The notes below the pieces were generated by a model. It made no database searches, was not told the origin of the DNA, and saw only the letters and a program-made list of their open reading frames with translations. Shown here one piece after another: positions 24,188-32,662 of a stretch of DNA of 64,000 nt. Position 1 is the stretch's first letter. Every line of letters begins with the position of its first letter. The position numbers and the translations under genes are program-made. Source of the DNA: a bacterium (GTDB taxonomy: Bacteria > Bacillota > Clostridia > Lachnospirales > Lachnospiraceae). The stretch is taken from positions 644,671 through 708,670 of the forward strand of contig JAMPFT010000001.1 in NCBI GenBank assembly GCA_023664305.1. The letters are read 5' to 3'.

Positions 24188-24900
24188 CCGTCTGTTCCTC
24201 CTTTCAGTCCGCCGAATTTTCTGTCTCTACGATTATATGCCTCCACGGCTTTTATCAATTCTTCTTTTGTAAAATCGGGCCACGCCACAGGGGTGAAGTA
24301 AAACTCCGTGTAGGCAAGCTGCCACAACAGGAAGTTGGAGATCCTCTGCTCGTTACAGGTTCTGATCAGAAGATCCGGTTCCGGGATCCCCGCGGTATCC
24401 AGCGCATCCGCAAGCGCCGTCTCCGTGATATCCGCCGCCGCAAGCTCCCCCGCCTCCACTTTCCCGGCCAGCTTTCTTACCGCCCGGACAATCTCGTCCC
24501 TGCCTCCGTAATTTATGGCAATCTGAAAATGCAGGCCGTCGTTTTCCCGGGTGGCTTCCTCCAGCTCCTGAATCCGGCTGCGGATATCTTCATCCAGCCG
24601 CGACTTCTCTCCCAGCACCCTGACGCACATACGGTTCTTCTTCGCCGTCTGCAGACAGGTCTTCATATAATTCCGAAGCAGCTTCATCAGCGCGTCCACC
24701 TCGTCCTGCGGCCTATTCCAGTTTTCCGTGGAGAAAGCGTATACCGTCAGATAATGAATCCCCATCCTGTAGGCTTCCTCACAGATCGTTTCTACCGTCT
24801 TTGCTCCCTGGGCATGTCCGTAATTGCGGGGCATCCCTTTCGCTTTGGCCCATCTCCCGTTTCCGTCCAGGATGATCGCCACATGCCGCGGCATCTCCAT
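24166..24900 (-). CDS. uppS: Isoprenyl transferase (undecaprenyl diphosphate synthase)
   Basis: A 244-residue cis-prenyltransferase. The pyrophosphate/Mg site is HVAIILDGNGRWAKAKG, then YAFSTENWNRP, EPDLLIRTCNEQRISNFLLW and the C-terminal AYTEFYFTPVAWPDF. It builds the C55 carrier for peptidoglycan and other wall polymers. ATG 24900 is chosen because the conserved region begins two residues later; the ribosome site (GGAAAGG) is rather distant, and an upstream GTG is an alternative. First gene of the uppS-cdsA-dxr-rseP run. Confidence 0.96.
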   Translation of the reverse strand: MEMPRHVAIILDGNGRWAKAKGMPRNYGHAQGAKTVETICEEAYRMGIHYLTVYAFSTENWNRPQDEVDALMKLLRNYMKTCLQTAKKNRMCVRVLGEKSRLDEDIRSRIQELEEATRENDGLHFQIAINYGGRDEIVRAVRKLAGKVEAGELAAADITETALADALDTAGIPEPDLLIRTCNEQRISNFLLWQLAYTEFYFTPVAWPDFTKEELIKAVEAYNRRDRKFGGLKGGTDGCSEQGF

Positions 24901-25096
24901 ATTCGTAACCACGCCTTTCCGTAACCTGCGAACTTGAGCCGCAGGCACAAATTTGCGATTGAAATTTTCAATCTGATCATCCGTCCGTTTTAACGGACAT
25001 CAACCGCGCCGCATTCTGTCCGCGCAAAGGGGGAGCGGAAATATTTCCTCTCCACTCCCCAGCCTTATCCCGCACATTTCCCGCGAGTCAATTCCG
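24901..25096. other. Intergenic region frr-uppS with small dyads
   Basis: Two adjacent dyads are visible: GATTGAAATTTTCAATC near 24958-24974 and a TCCGTTTTAACGGA stem near 24985-24998. A 12-bp palindrome GGAAATATTTCC lies near 25037-25048. None has a proper T-run on the minus strand, so no terminator is called. Minus-strand transcription probably passes from frr to uppS. Confidence 0.45.
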
Positions 25097-25648
25097 TCAG
25101 ACAGTCATAATCTCCTTGGACTTCTTTTCCATCAGGGCGTCGATATCCTTGATGAATTTGTCGGTAGTCTTCTGCAGCTGGTCCTCAAGCTGCTTGATCT
25201 CGTCCTCGGAAATATCCGTTTTCGACAGCTTCTTGAGCGCGTCGTTCCCGTCTCTTCGGATATTGCGGACGGCAACTCTGCCTTCCTCTGCTTTCTTCCT
25301 GACATCCTTCACAAGATCCTTTCTTCTTTCCTCCGTCAGCTCCGGGAAGACCAGCCGGATCACATTGCCGTCGTTGGTGGGATTGATCCCGATATCGGAA
25401 GCCTGAATCGCCTTCTCTATCTCCTTGAGCAGCGATTTCTCCCAGGGCGCGATCTGAATGATCCTCGCCTCCGGCACCGTCACGTTTCCGACCTGCTGAA
25501 TAGGCGTCGGCGTTCCGTAATAGTTTACGCGAAGCTTATCCAACACATGAGGATTTGCGCGCCCCGCGCGGATCGCCGCATAGTCGCTCTCCAGAAATTC
25601 GTAGGTTCTCTTCATCTTATCTTCATATTGCTGTAATCTGGCATCCAT
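25097..25648 (-). CDS. frr: Ribosome recycling factor
   Basis: A 183-residue protein, the normal RRF length is 185. Conserved stretches: RAGRANPHVLDKLRVNYYGT, QVGNVTVPEARIIQIAPWE, IGINPTNDGNVIRLVFPELT, then TEERRKDLVKDVRKKAEEGR. With EF-G it splits post-termination ribosomes. It starts 15 bp behind pyrH, the usual pyrH-frr pair. Confidence 0.98.
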   Translation of the reverse strand: MDARLQQYEDKMKRTYEFLESDYAAIRAGRANPHVLDKLRVNYYGTPTPIQQVGNVTVPEARIIQIAPWEKSLLKEIEKAIQASDIGINPTNDGNVIRLVFPELTEERRKDLVKDVRKKAEEGRVAVRNIRRDGNDALKKLSKTDISEDEIKQLEDQLQKTTDKFIKDIDALMEKKSKEIMTV

Positions 25649-25663
25649 ACTGTTTCCCCCTTT

Positions 25664-26359
25664 TTACACCAGTACCCTGGTTCCGCTGAATTTACCCTTT
25701 ACCGCGTTGACAATGCTGTTCTCTCCGTTTAAGCCGAATACCCACATGGGCATTTTATTATCCCGCGCCAGAATAGACGCCGTCATATCCACCACCTGGA
25801 GATTTTTGGCGATCACCTCGTCGATCGTCACCTCGTCGTATTTCCTGGCCGCAGGATTCCTGCCGGGATCGTCGTCGTAAACTCCGTCAACGGACTTTGC
25901 AAGCAGTATCACTTCCGCATCTACCTCAATGGCGCGCAGTACCACTCCGGTATCCGTGGAGAAATAAGGATGTCCCGTCCCGCCTGCAAAAAAGACCACC
26001 TGTCCCTGCTCAAAGCACTCGTTCGCCCGATCCTTGGAAAAAAGTACGGTGAAAGCGCCGCACTCAAAGGGCGTCAGAATACTGGTCCGCATACCGACAG
26101 AGCGAAAGATCTCCGACACATAGATACAGTTCATCACCGTCGCGAGCATTCCGATCTGATCGGCTTTGGTTCTGTCTATGCTGTTGCTGCTTCTTCCTCT
26201 CCAGAAATTTCCGCCCCCGGTGACGATTCCGATCTGGAAGCCGTCGTCCGTCAGCTGTTTTACCTGCAGCGCCACATTCCTGACGGTCGCCTCGTCAAAC
26301 CCGGTCCTTTTTTCACCGGCAAGGGCTTCGCCGCTGAGCTTCAATACTATTCTGCGCAT
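25664..26359 (-). CDS. pyrH: UMP kinase
   Basis: A 231-residue amino-acid-kinase-fold enzyme that phosphorylates UMP to UDP. Typical segments: RIVLKLSGEALAG, IGIVTGGGNFWRGR, DQIGMLATVMN, FFAGGTGHPYFSTDT, LLAKSVDGVYDDDP. The usual upstream genes tsf and rpsB are absent; a bactofilin gene takes that place 14 bp upstream. Confidence 0.98.
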   Translation of the reverse strand: MRRIVLKLSGEALAGEKRTGFDEATVRNVALQVKQLTDDGFQIGIVTGGGNFWRGRSSNSIDRTKADQIGMLATVMNCIYVSEIFRSVGMRTSILTPFECGAFTVLFSKDRANECFEQGQVVFFAGGTGHPYFSTDTGVVLRAIEVDAEVILLAKSVDGVYDDDPGRNPAARKYDEVTIDEVIAKNLQVVDMTASILARDNKMPMWVFGLNGENSIVNAVKGKFSGTRVLV

Positions 26360-26373
26360 ATTGAATTATCTCC

Positions 26374-27315
26374 TTATTTGGATTTGGATTTATGGCTCTC
26401 GGGCTTATACTCGTCAAAGAAGGAAGTAGGGCTGACGTCGGCGTAACACTGAGAACACATTCCTTCTATCACCGCGCCGTTGTTGATCTGCACGGACTTG
26501 GACTTAATATTTCCCATAACGATGGCAGTGGTATCCAAAATAACCGGCCCGCGCACGTCAATATCTCCCTTTACTGCGCCTGCGATAGCCGCGCTGGTCG
26601 CCGTGATATTGCCGATGATAACAGAGCTGGAGCCGATCTTGATCGCGCCCTCGCTGACCACCTCGCCGTTGATCTTTGCGCTTTCGGCATAAATCTCGGC
26701 CGCCTTGGAATTTCCGTTGATATGACCCGTGATATTCAGTTTTCCCAACGCGTCGATATTACCGTTTACCGTACCGATTACGTCAACGGATCCCTCCGAC
26801 GTAATATCGCCCGTGATCGTCATTCCCTCCGTAATGACGGAGGTCTCGTCCACTGCATCTCTGTTCTCTCTGTTCCATGTCGTTTCCATTTTCTTTTCCG
26901 CTCCTTTGCTTTCTTCTACTGTTACTGCCTTCGGTTCTTCCTCCTGCTGTACGACGGCGGAGGTTTCCTCCAGCATCTTCTCCAGCATTCTCTCCATCTC
27001 GTCGTCCTGTTCCGCTTCCTCCTCAGCCGCGTCCGGCCCGGACGCTTCCTCCTCAACAGGTTCAGGAGCCTCTGGCACATCAGCTTCCTCCTGATCCTGT
27101 GTCTGAACGGGAGAAGGCGTCGGTGTCTCAAGAGACGCAAAGTCCTCGGCTTCCAGACGGATATCGTCGATATTCTTCAACATCTCGTCCAGAGAGAACT
27201 CCTGCTCCTCAGCCTCTTCCGCCGGCTCTTCCCCTCCCTTGATCTGTTCGTCTTCAGGCAGCAGCTCGTTCACAGCCTGCGACAAGTCTTCCTTTAAGTC
27301 CGAAAAAAAACCCAT
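26374..27315 (-). CDS. Bactofilin family (polymer-forming) protein
   Basis: A 313-residue protein. Residues about 1-150 are a long Glu/Pro-rich, probably disordered head (EEAEEQEFSLDEML, EEEASGPDAAEEEAEQDDEM). Residues about 158-290 form the bactofilin beta-helix with regular hydrophobic/Gly repeats: GMTITGDITSEGSVDVIGTV, GNIDALGKLNITGHING, KINGEVVSEGAIKIGSSSVI. Bactofilins polymerise without nucleotide and recruit wall enzymes or shape the cell. A polysaccharide deacetylase gene lies immediately upstream and pyrH downstream, so a role near the envelope is plausible. The C-terminus carries CSQC, which might bind metal or form disulphides. Confidence 0.9.
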   Translation of the reverse strand: MGFFSDLKEDLSQAVNELLPEDEQIKGGEEPAEEAEEQEFSLDEMLKNIDDIRLEAEDFASLETPTPSPVQTQDQEEADVPEAPEPVEEEASGPDAAEEEAEQDDEMERMLEKMLEETSAVVQQEEEPKAVTVEESKGAEKKMETTWNRENRDAVDETSVITEGMTITGDITSEGSVDVIGTVNGNIDALGKLNITGHINGNSKAAEIYAESAKINGEVVSEGAIKIGSSSVIIGNITATSAAIAGAVKGDIDVRGPVILDTTAIVMGNIKSKSVQINNGAVIEGMCSQCYADVSPTSFFDEYKPESHKSKSK

Positions 27316-27357
27316 GGTAAATCAAACCCTCCATTTCTTTGGTTTAAGCCCCGCGGC

Positions 27358-28356
27358 TTAATGTATATGCTGAACCGGCTCCGTATCATCCGTAATCGGT
27401 AAAATCACGGTATCCTCCATTGCCAGAATGTTCTCGATAATCGTCGGCAGCGCATCGACCGTGGTGCTCTTGCTCGCGGAATCGTGCATCAGGATCACCG
27501 ACGTCCCATGCTTTTCGATATCCTCGGTACAATTTTTCACCAGCGTCTCCACCGAGAGGAGCGCTCTCCCGCCGTCGCCGGAGGAAATATTCCAGTCAAA
27601 GAAACGCACCTCCTGCTCCGCAAGATAATCCGCGAACTCGTGCATATCCAGCCTGCTGACCGTGTTGGAGCTGCCCCCCGGAAAACGGTAGACATTGCTC
27701 TTTACGCCCGTGACGTCATACAGATAATCCTGCAGCTTCGTGAAATCCTCCGCAAAATCATCCACCGAGCGGTACACATCGGAATACTTATGGCTGTAGG
27801 AATGCATGCCCAGCGTGTGTCCCCTGTCTACGATATCCTGCAGGGCCTCCTTCGCGGAATCCGTTTCTTTTCCCACCACGAAAAAGGTAGCCTTCACGCC
27901 GTAGTCGTCCAGGATATCCAGAATATCGTCGGTATAGATGCTCGGTCCGTCGTCAAAGGTCAGATACACCTTGTGCGCAGCCGTGATTTCCGGCGTCTCA
28001 CCGTCCTCCTCTTCCTCCGGTCCGGAGGGAAAAGGTTCCTGCGCCTGCCCGGACGCCTCCTGCTCCGGTTCCTCTGCCGTCTCTTTTTCCCGGCCAATAA
28101 CCGACAACTCCTCCGAAAGCCCGTCCAACTGCGCCTGCTGCTCCTGCAAAAGCCCTGAAAGCCTTTCCAGCTGCCGTTCCAGTCCTGCGTTTTCCCGGTT
28201 CAGCTGCCTTATCTGCGCCGCCAGAATAAAGCAAAGCATGAAAGGAACCGTAATTCCAAACGTCATCAATACAATAATATATCTTTTCAGCTTTTGTATT
28301 CGCCGCCGCTTTTCGACAGGCTCCTGAACACTTCTGTCTGACATAATCTTTCCCAT
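27358..28356 (-). CDS. Polysaccharide deacetylase (membrane-anchored)
   Basis: About 332 residues. A short cytoplasmic head is followed by a membrane helix (YIIVLMTFGITVPFMLCFIL), a coiled coil (LERQLERLSGLLQEQQAQLD), an acidic linker, and a NodB homology domain. Motifs: VYLTFDDGPS (Asp pair), GMHSYSHKYSD (metal His pair), YRFPGGSSN, and VILMHDSA near the end. The domain would lie outside the membrane and deacetylate peptidoglycan GlcNAc/MurNAc or another amino-sugar polymer. The start is uncertain: ATGs at 28371, 28356 and 28344 are all possible; 28356 has AAGGA four bases away. It is upstream of the bactofilin, which suggests a shared cell-wall function. Confidence 0.92.
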   Translation of the reverse strand: MGKIMSDRSVQEPVEKRRRIQKLKRYIIVLMTFGITVPFMLCFILAAQIRQLNRENAGLERQLERLSGLLQEQQAQLDGLSEELSVIGREKETAEEPEQEASGQAQEPFPSGPEEEEDGETPEITAAHKVYLTFDDGPSIYTDDILDILDDYGVKATFFVVGKETDSAKEALQDIVDRGHTLGMHSYSHKYSDVYRSVDDFAEDFTKLQDYLYDVTGVKSNVYRFPGGSSNTVSRLDMHEFADYLAEQEVRFFDWNISSGDGGRALLSVETLVKNCTEDIEKHGTSVILMHDSASKSTTVDALPTIIENILAMEDTVILPITDDTEPVQHIH

Positions 28357-28435
28357 TTGATCCTTTAACATCCGCCTGCGGACGCTGTTCTTTTCTTAGT
28401 ATAGCATATTCCCCTATTTTCGAAAAGTAAAAAAT

Positions 28436-28464
28436 GAAAAAAGGCATCAAAAATGCCTTTTTTC
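28436..28464. terminator. Bidirectional terminator-like hairpin between divergent genes
   Basis: GAAAAAAGGCAT (28436-28447) pairs with ATGCCTTTTTTC (28453-28464) around CAAAA, giving T-runs on both strands. It lies between the divergent deacetylase and aroF starts, so it may insulate rather than end either gene. Confidence 0.65.
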
Positions 28465-28524
28465 AAAAAATATCCCTTAACGGAACCCGGTAAGGGAGAG
28501 CGTCCGACACACTCTTGTCGATAC

Positions 28525-28553
28525 TTGCGCGATTTTTAAGGGTGTGATATAAT
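28525..28553 (+). promoter_or_regulatory. Promoter of aroF
   Basis: TTGCGC (28525-28530), 17-bp spacer, TATAAT (28548-28553). The 70-nt leader holds a stem near 28572-28602 (GGCGAAGGAGC against GCTCCGTTCGCC, one bulge) with no T-run and no Trp, Tyr or Phe-rich leader peptide. Confidence 0.65.
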
Positions 28554-28630
28554 GCCTTTATTTGAGAGGCGAAGGAGCGTCCGGCTCCGTTCGCCTTCCT
28601 ACGAACCGGAAAGGATTTGGATAAAATACC

Positions 28631-29659
28631 ATGAGCTTTGAATTTATCAAAAAACTCCCCACCCCGGCAGAAATCAGGGAACAGCTCCCTCTGCCGGAGC
28701 CTCTTGCCAGGATAAAAGAATCACGGGACGCCGAGATCAGAGATGTCCTCACCGGCAAAAGCGATAAGTTCCTCGTGATCATCGGACCCTGTTCCGCAGA
28801 TAACGAGGATTCCGTCTGCGATTATATCAACCGCCTTGCCAAAGTAAATGACCGGGTGAAGGACAAGCTGATCCTCGTTCCCCGGATCTACACCAATAAA
28901 CCCCGCACCACCGGCGAGGGCTACAAGGGCATCGTACACCAGCCGGATCCCGAAAAGAAACCGGACTTTCTGGCCGGACTGATCGCCATGCGGAAAATGC
29001 ATATCCGGGCCATCTCGGAGACGGGACTCACCGCCGCAGACGAGATGCTCTACCCCGAAAACTGGAGATATGTCTCCGATATTCTCTCCTATGTAGCCAT
29101 CGGGGCACGCTCCGTAGAAGACCAGCAGCACCGCCTGACCGTCAGCGGCTTCGACGTACCCGCCGGCATGAAGAATCCCACCAGCGGCGATCTCTCCGTT
29201 ATGCTCAACTCCGTCTATGCGGCCCAGCACCCTCACTCCTTCATTTACAGAGGCTGGGAGGTTAAGACGACGGGAAACGAACTAACCCACACCGTACTGC
29301 GGGGCGCTACCAACAAGCACGGCAACAATATCCCCAATTACCATTACGAGGACCTGAATCTGCTTCTGGAAATGTACGGTAAAATGGACCTGAAAAATCC
29401 GGCCTGCGTCATCGACTCCAACCACTCCAATTCCGGCAAGCAGTACGAGCAGCAGATCCGCATTGTCAAGGAAGTCATGCACAGCCGCAAGCTTAATTCC
29501 GACATCCACCGGCTGGTAAAAGGCGTCATGATCGAAAGCTATATCGAGGCAGGCTGCCAGAAGGTGGGCGGCGGCATCTACGGAAAATCCATCACCGACC
29601 CCTGCTTGGACTGGGAGTCCTCGGAAAGACTGATTTACGATATTGCGGAATATGAGTGA
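28631..29659 (+). CDS. aroF: DAHP synthase (3-deoxy-7-phosphoheptulonate synthase), AroG/AroF type
   Basis: A 342-residue class I (type I-alpha) DAHP synthase. It condenses phosphoenolpyruvate with erythrose-4-phosphate at the entry to aromatic biosynthesis. Diagnostic segments: LVIIGPCSADN, RIYTNKPRTTGEGYKG, ENWRYVSDILSYVAIGARSV, GMKNPTSGDLSVMLN and the metal-site VIDSNHSNSGKQYE. The N-terminal 40 residues are the short feedback region of AroF/G/H enzymes. Stand-alone gene with its own promoter and a strong terminator. Confidence 0.96.
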   Translation: MSFEFIKKLPTPAEIREQLPLPEPLARIKESRDAEIRDVLTGKSDKFLVIIGPCSADNEDSVCDYINRLAKVNDRVKDKLILVPRIYTNKPRTTGEGYKGIVHQPDPEKKPDFLAGLIAMRKMHIRAISETGLTAADEMLYPENWRYVSDILSYVAIGARSVEDQQHRLTVSGFDVPAGMKNPTSGDLSVMLNSVYAAQHPHSFIYRGWEVKTTGNELTHTVLRGATNKHGNNIPNYHYEDLNLLLEMYGKMDLKNPACVIDSNHSNSGKQYEQQIRIVKEVMHSRKLNSDIHRLVKGVMIESYIEAGCQKVGGGIYGKSITDPCLDWESSERLIYDIAEYE

Positions 29660-29681
29660 TTGATTGATATTGCGGGATGGG

Positions 29682-29716
29682 AAAAGGTCGCCCCGGGAAC
29701 CGGGGCGACCTTTTAT
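29682..29716 (+). terminator. Rho-independent terminator of aroF
   Basis: AAAAGGTCGCCCCGG (29682-29696) pairs perfectly with CCGGGGCGACCTTTT (29700-29714) over a three-base loop. Confidence 0.92.
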
Positions 29717-29891
29717 ATTACAATTAGCACTGGTGAGTTGCCTGATTATAGCGAATTAGCAATTCATGCCCATTAACAGGTCTTTTTTTATTGGGGAAAC
29801 CATCTTTATTATGACACAAACATTTTTGTGAGACCAGTGGTAAAAAGGCCAAAACCATGATAAAATAAGTCAGAGAGAGAGGTGTTTTTCT

Positions 29892-31361
29892 ATGTCCTGG
29901 TTAATGAATAAAGACACAATAGTTGCATCTTTTGAAAAGAAGAATAATAGATGGAATTTGATACATCAAAATGCGGAGCTTCCCCTTGGACGGTTTGAGA
30001 TAAACGAGTGGCTGGAAGACAGGAAGGCTTATAAGCATAATCATCACCTGAAGCAGCTTATGATAGATTGCGGATGCGAAACCACAGAAGGGTTTATAAA
30101 AATCACTCATGCAGCATCCATCAATGATTCTTTTTGGGTCAGGGAAGACGGCGAAGATATTGTATGGAATGATATTTCTTTTTACAGAAACGAGTTTAAC
30201 GATACCATATCAAAACTGGCATTTGAAGGACTGGGATTATATGGGCTGCAGATAAGCAGCACTTCTCCCGAGCTTACTACAGACGGTTCTTTCCGCAAGT
30301 GCTGGCGAAAAGAGGGTGGTGAAATTTATCTCTGCAAACGAGGGATTTCAGGGGCTTACAATGCCGGACTTGAACCTTACTGCGAGGCACTGGCATCTGA
30401 AATTATCCATAAAGCCGATCCAACAAGCGTCCAGTATTTTGTCATGAGATTACATGGAGAAACAGCGACAAAATGTAAATCGTTTACAAATGAAGATGTC
30501 GGTTTCGTACCATTGCGAAAGTTAGTAGACCGCAACATTACCATGGATGAATTGCTGGCGTTCTTTGATCGTCTTGACTGCAGGGAACAATTCCAGAGGA
30601 TGCTTGTTTTGGATGCCGTGACCTTCAATGTGGATCGGCATCTTGGAAACATTGGGCTTCTTGTAGACAACGACACACAAAAACCGCTCGGAATCGCCCC
30701 TAATTTTGATTTCAATTTATCCATGCTCCCCTATGTGACAGCAGAAGAATTTGGACAGATAGGAACAAAACTTCTGGATTACGGTCCGGCGATCGGAAAC
30801 GATTTCACAAGAGTCGGGCAGAAAATGCTGACATCGGAAATCAGGCGGGAATTAATCAATCTGCAGGGATTCCGGTTTACTTTTCGGGGCAATAAGGATT
30901 TTGAACCGTCAAGGGTACAGATACTTGAAGAAATGGTAAACCGACAGATCAATGCAATATTAAGGAGCGACGTCCTTTATACAAAAGATGTGTTTGTACC
31001 TGCAAAAGTCTCACAGGAATCTATAGGGTCTGACAATTCGGATGAATTAAAGCTTGCTTCTGCCCTGTCTGCCAAATTAAAAGCAGCAGGTTTCTTCTCA
31101 TCTGTTATGGAAGAGATTGAAGAAGATAACCGTGTGTGTGTGATTGCCACACTGCATAAGGAGAATAATTTTGTGAATCTTACCATCCGCATGGACAGCC
31201 TAAATATTTCCTGTGACGAAAACGGTATTGCAACAGATATAACCGAAATTGATTCTGAGTATGAAGCATTTTCTGAAGCATACAACTTTGTTTGCAGAAT
31301 GGTGGATGTATTCCTCCCTCTCAGAAAATCTTCAGATACCCGATCAGCAGGCCGGGATTGA
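29892..31361 (+). CDS. HipA-like kinase-fold protein, no HipB partner
   Basis: A 489-residue protein. Segments recalling the HipA kinase core: GAYNAGLEPYCEALASEII, FVPLRKLVDRNITMDELLAF, the catalytic-loop-like DAVTFNVDRHLGNIGLLVDN (Asp and Asn spaced as in HipA), and the metal-loop-like APNFDFNLSML. The N-terminal 150 residues and the C-terminal 120 are not recognised. No adjacent antitoxin is seen. DNA of the gene is clearly AT-richer than both neighbours, and the 3' end overlaps spoIIM by 41 bp head-on, so its last residues (SSDTRSAGRD) are read from spoIIM sequence. This suggests insertion or truncation at the junction near 31320. GAGAGAGGTG precedes the ATG; a likely -10 TAAAAT lies near 29860. 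Confidence 0.75.
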   Translation: MSWLMNKDTIVASFEKKNNRWNLIHQNAELPLGRFEINEWLEDRKAYKHNHHLKQLMIDCGCETTEGFIKITHAASINDSFWVREDGEDIVWNDISFYRNEFNDTISKLAFEGLGLYGLQISSTSPELTTDGSFRKCWRKEGGEIYLCKRGISGAYNAGLEPYCEALASEIIHKADPTSVQYFVMRLHGETATKCKSFTNEDVGFVPLRKLVDRNITMDELLAFFDRLDCREQFQRMLVLDAVTFNVDRHLGNIGLLVDNDTQKPLGIAPNFDFNLSMLPYVTAEEFGQIGTKLLDYGPAIGNDFTRVGQKMLTSEIRRELINLQGFRFTFRGNKDFEPSRVQILEEMVNRQINAILRSDVLYTKDVFVPAKVSQESIGSDNSDELKLASALSAKLKAAGFFSSVMEEIEEDNRVCVIATLHKENNFVNLTIRMDSLNISCDENGIATDITEIDSEYEAFSEAYNFVCRMVDVFLPLRKSSDTRSAGRD

Positions 31362-31923
31362 CGTAGCCCTCCAGGATGCAGCCCGCCAGAACCGCCAGCA
31401 GAATGACACTCAGCCAGCCTGCTTCCTTCAGCACAAAAATTTTCTCCCTCACATTTGTCCCCAGACTTCTAAAGTAAATTGCCCTGTACAGGTTCTCGCT
31501 CCAGCCAAGCAGCATCACGACTGCCGGAACGTAAAAAAGAAATTGCGGGAAAACGCTGACGACCGCCAGAATCAATCCTTTTATCCCATATTGCGCAAAC
31601 AGCGCGGACAGCAGAATCCCAAGAGACATTCCGTACCAGGCAGAGACTCCCATACATACGACATATCCCAGATAGGTCGTTGTCAACACGGCCAGAATCA
31701 AAAGCGCCAAAATCCGCTTTCGGAGCGCATAACAAAAAAGAGCATTGCCGTCCACACTCATATACTTTAAGCGATACAATATCTCCTCGTCAAAGATTCC
31801 CGTGTTTTCAAGCAAAATGCTCTTTCCTATGTTTATGATTATAATTCCTGCCAAAAAGCCCAGACAGAATACCGTCAACATCCTTCTGCTGCCTGTGGGG
31901 ATCTGTTTTCCCGCAATCCGCAT
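31321..31923 (-). CDS. spoIIM: Stage II sporulation protein M
   Basis: A 200-residue membrane protein with about five hydrophobic helices (MLTVFCLGFLAGIIIINIG, ILALLILAVLTTTYLGYVV, VVSVFPQFLFYVPAVVMLL, WLSVILLAVLAGCILEGYV). The PQFLFYVPA and closing EGYVNPGLL segments fit SpoIIM, a scaffold of the SpoIID-SpoIIM-SpoIIP machine that thins septal peptidoglycan to drive forespore engulfment. It follows the Nudix gene on the same strand, as is common in Clostridia. No terminator is seen at its end, where the HipA-like gene collides with it. Confidence 0.92.
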   Translation of the reverse strand: MRIAGKQIPTGSRRMLTVFCLGFLAGIIIINIGKSILLENTGIFDEEILYRLKYMSVDGNALFCYALRKRILALLILAVLTTTYLGYVVCMGVSAWYGMSLGILLSALFAQYGIKGLILAVVSVFPQFLFYVPAVVMLLGWSENLYRAIYFRSLGTNVREKIFVLKEAGWLSVILLAVLAGCILEGYVNPGLLIGYLKIF

Positions 31924-32044
31924 TCTCTCGCCCGCCTTTATCCGTCTAATCCATTTTTATGCGGCATGTCTCTCCGTTATACCGGGTGAGAGGCAGAGCA
32001 GGATATTTGCGCCACAGCAAACGTCCTCCGATGAGCCTGTGGGC

Positions 32045-32596
32045 TTATCGCTCGTTGCGGCTTTCTCCCGCCTTCATAGCATAAGTCAGTATCCCGCAGA
32101 TCGTTTTGGAGTCCTGAATTTTGCAGTCAAAAATCATCTGCTTCAGCTCCTCCAGATCATGGGCCTCCACATTCAGATATTCATCGTCATCCAGATGCTG
32201 CTTGCCGGGCTTTAAATCCCTGGCAAGATAAATGTCAATCTTTTCATTGCAGAAGGCGACGGTAGTATAGATGGTATTTAAAAGCTCCAGGCTGCCGCAG
32301 ATATAACCCGTCTCCTCCTCCAGCTCGCGCATGGCCGCGTCTGCCGTGGGTTCTTCCCGTCCGTTCAGTCCGCCCGCCGGGATCTCCAGCGTCTCCCGCT
32401 CCAGGGCATTGCGGTACTGGCGCACCATCAAAAGCTTTCCGTCTTCCCGCACTGCCACCACGGCGGCAGCTCCCTTGTGATCGATCAGATCCCACCTGGC
32501 CGTGTTGCCGTTTGGAATCAGCATGGTGTCCTGATAGTAATCGATAATCGCTCCTTTGGCGATCAGTTCCCGCTTCAATCTCTTATATTCGTCCAT
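32045..32596 (-). CDS. ADP-ribose pyrophosphatase (Nudix)
   Basis: A 183-residue Nudix hydrolase. The Nudix box runs from GGLNGREEPTADAAMRELEE through ETGY, matching GX5EX7REUXEEXGU. The N-terminal strand region (GAIIDYYQDTMLIPNGN) and AAVVAVREDGKLLMVRQYRN match ADP-ribose pyrophosphatases (NudF type). It splits ADP-ribose to AMP and ribose-5-phosphate. Located between the aminotransferase and spoIIM genes on the same strand. Confidence 0.93.
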   Translation of the reverse strand: MDEYKRLKRELIAKGAIIDYYQDTMLIPNGNTARWDLIDHKGAAAVVAVREDGKLLMVRQYRNALERETLEIPAGGLNGREEPTADAAMRELEEETGYICGSLELLNTIYTTVAFCNEKIDIYLARDLKPGKQHLDDDEYLNVEAHDLEELKQMIFDCKIQDSKTICGILTYAMKAGESRNER

Positions 32597-32662
32597 AGTG
32601 TCTCACGCCTTTCCTGCTTTCCGCCGTTTCCTGTCTCCGGGCCGGTTTCCTTCAGCCGCCTC

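Noticed and set aside
24958-24998. Adjacent dyads between frr and uppS as a terminator
   Set aside because: No T-run follows on the minus strand, and the gene order argues for readthrough.
28554-28630. Trp/aromatic attenuator in front of aroF
   Set aside because: The leader stem has no T-run and there is no short leader peptide with Trp, Tyr or Phe codons.
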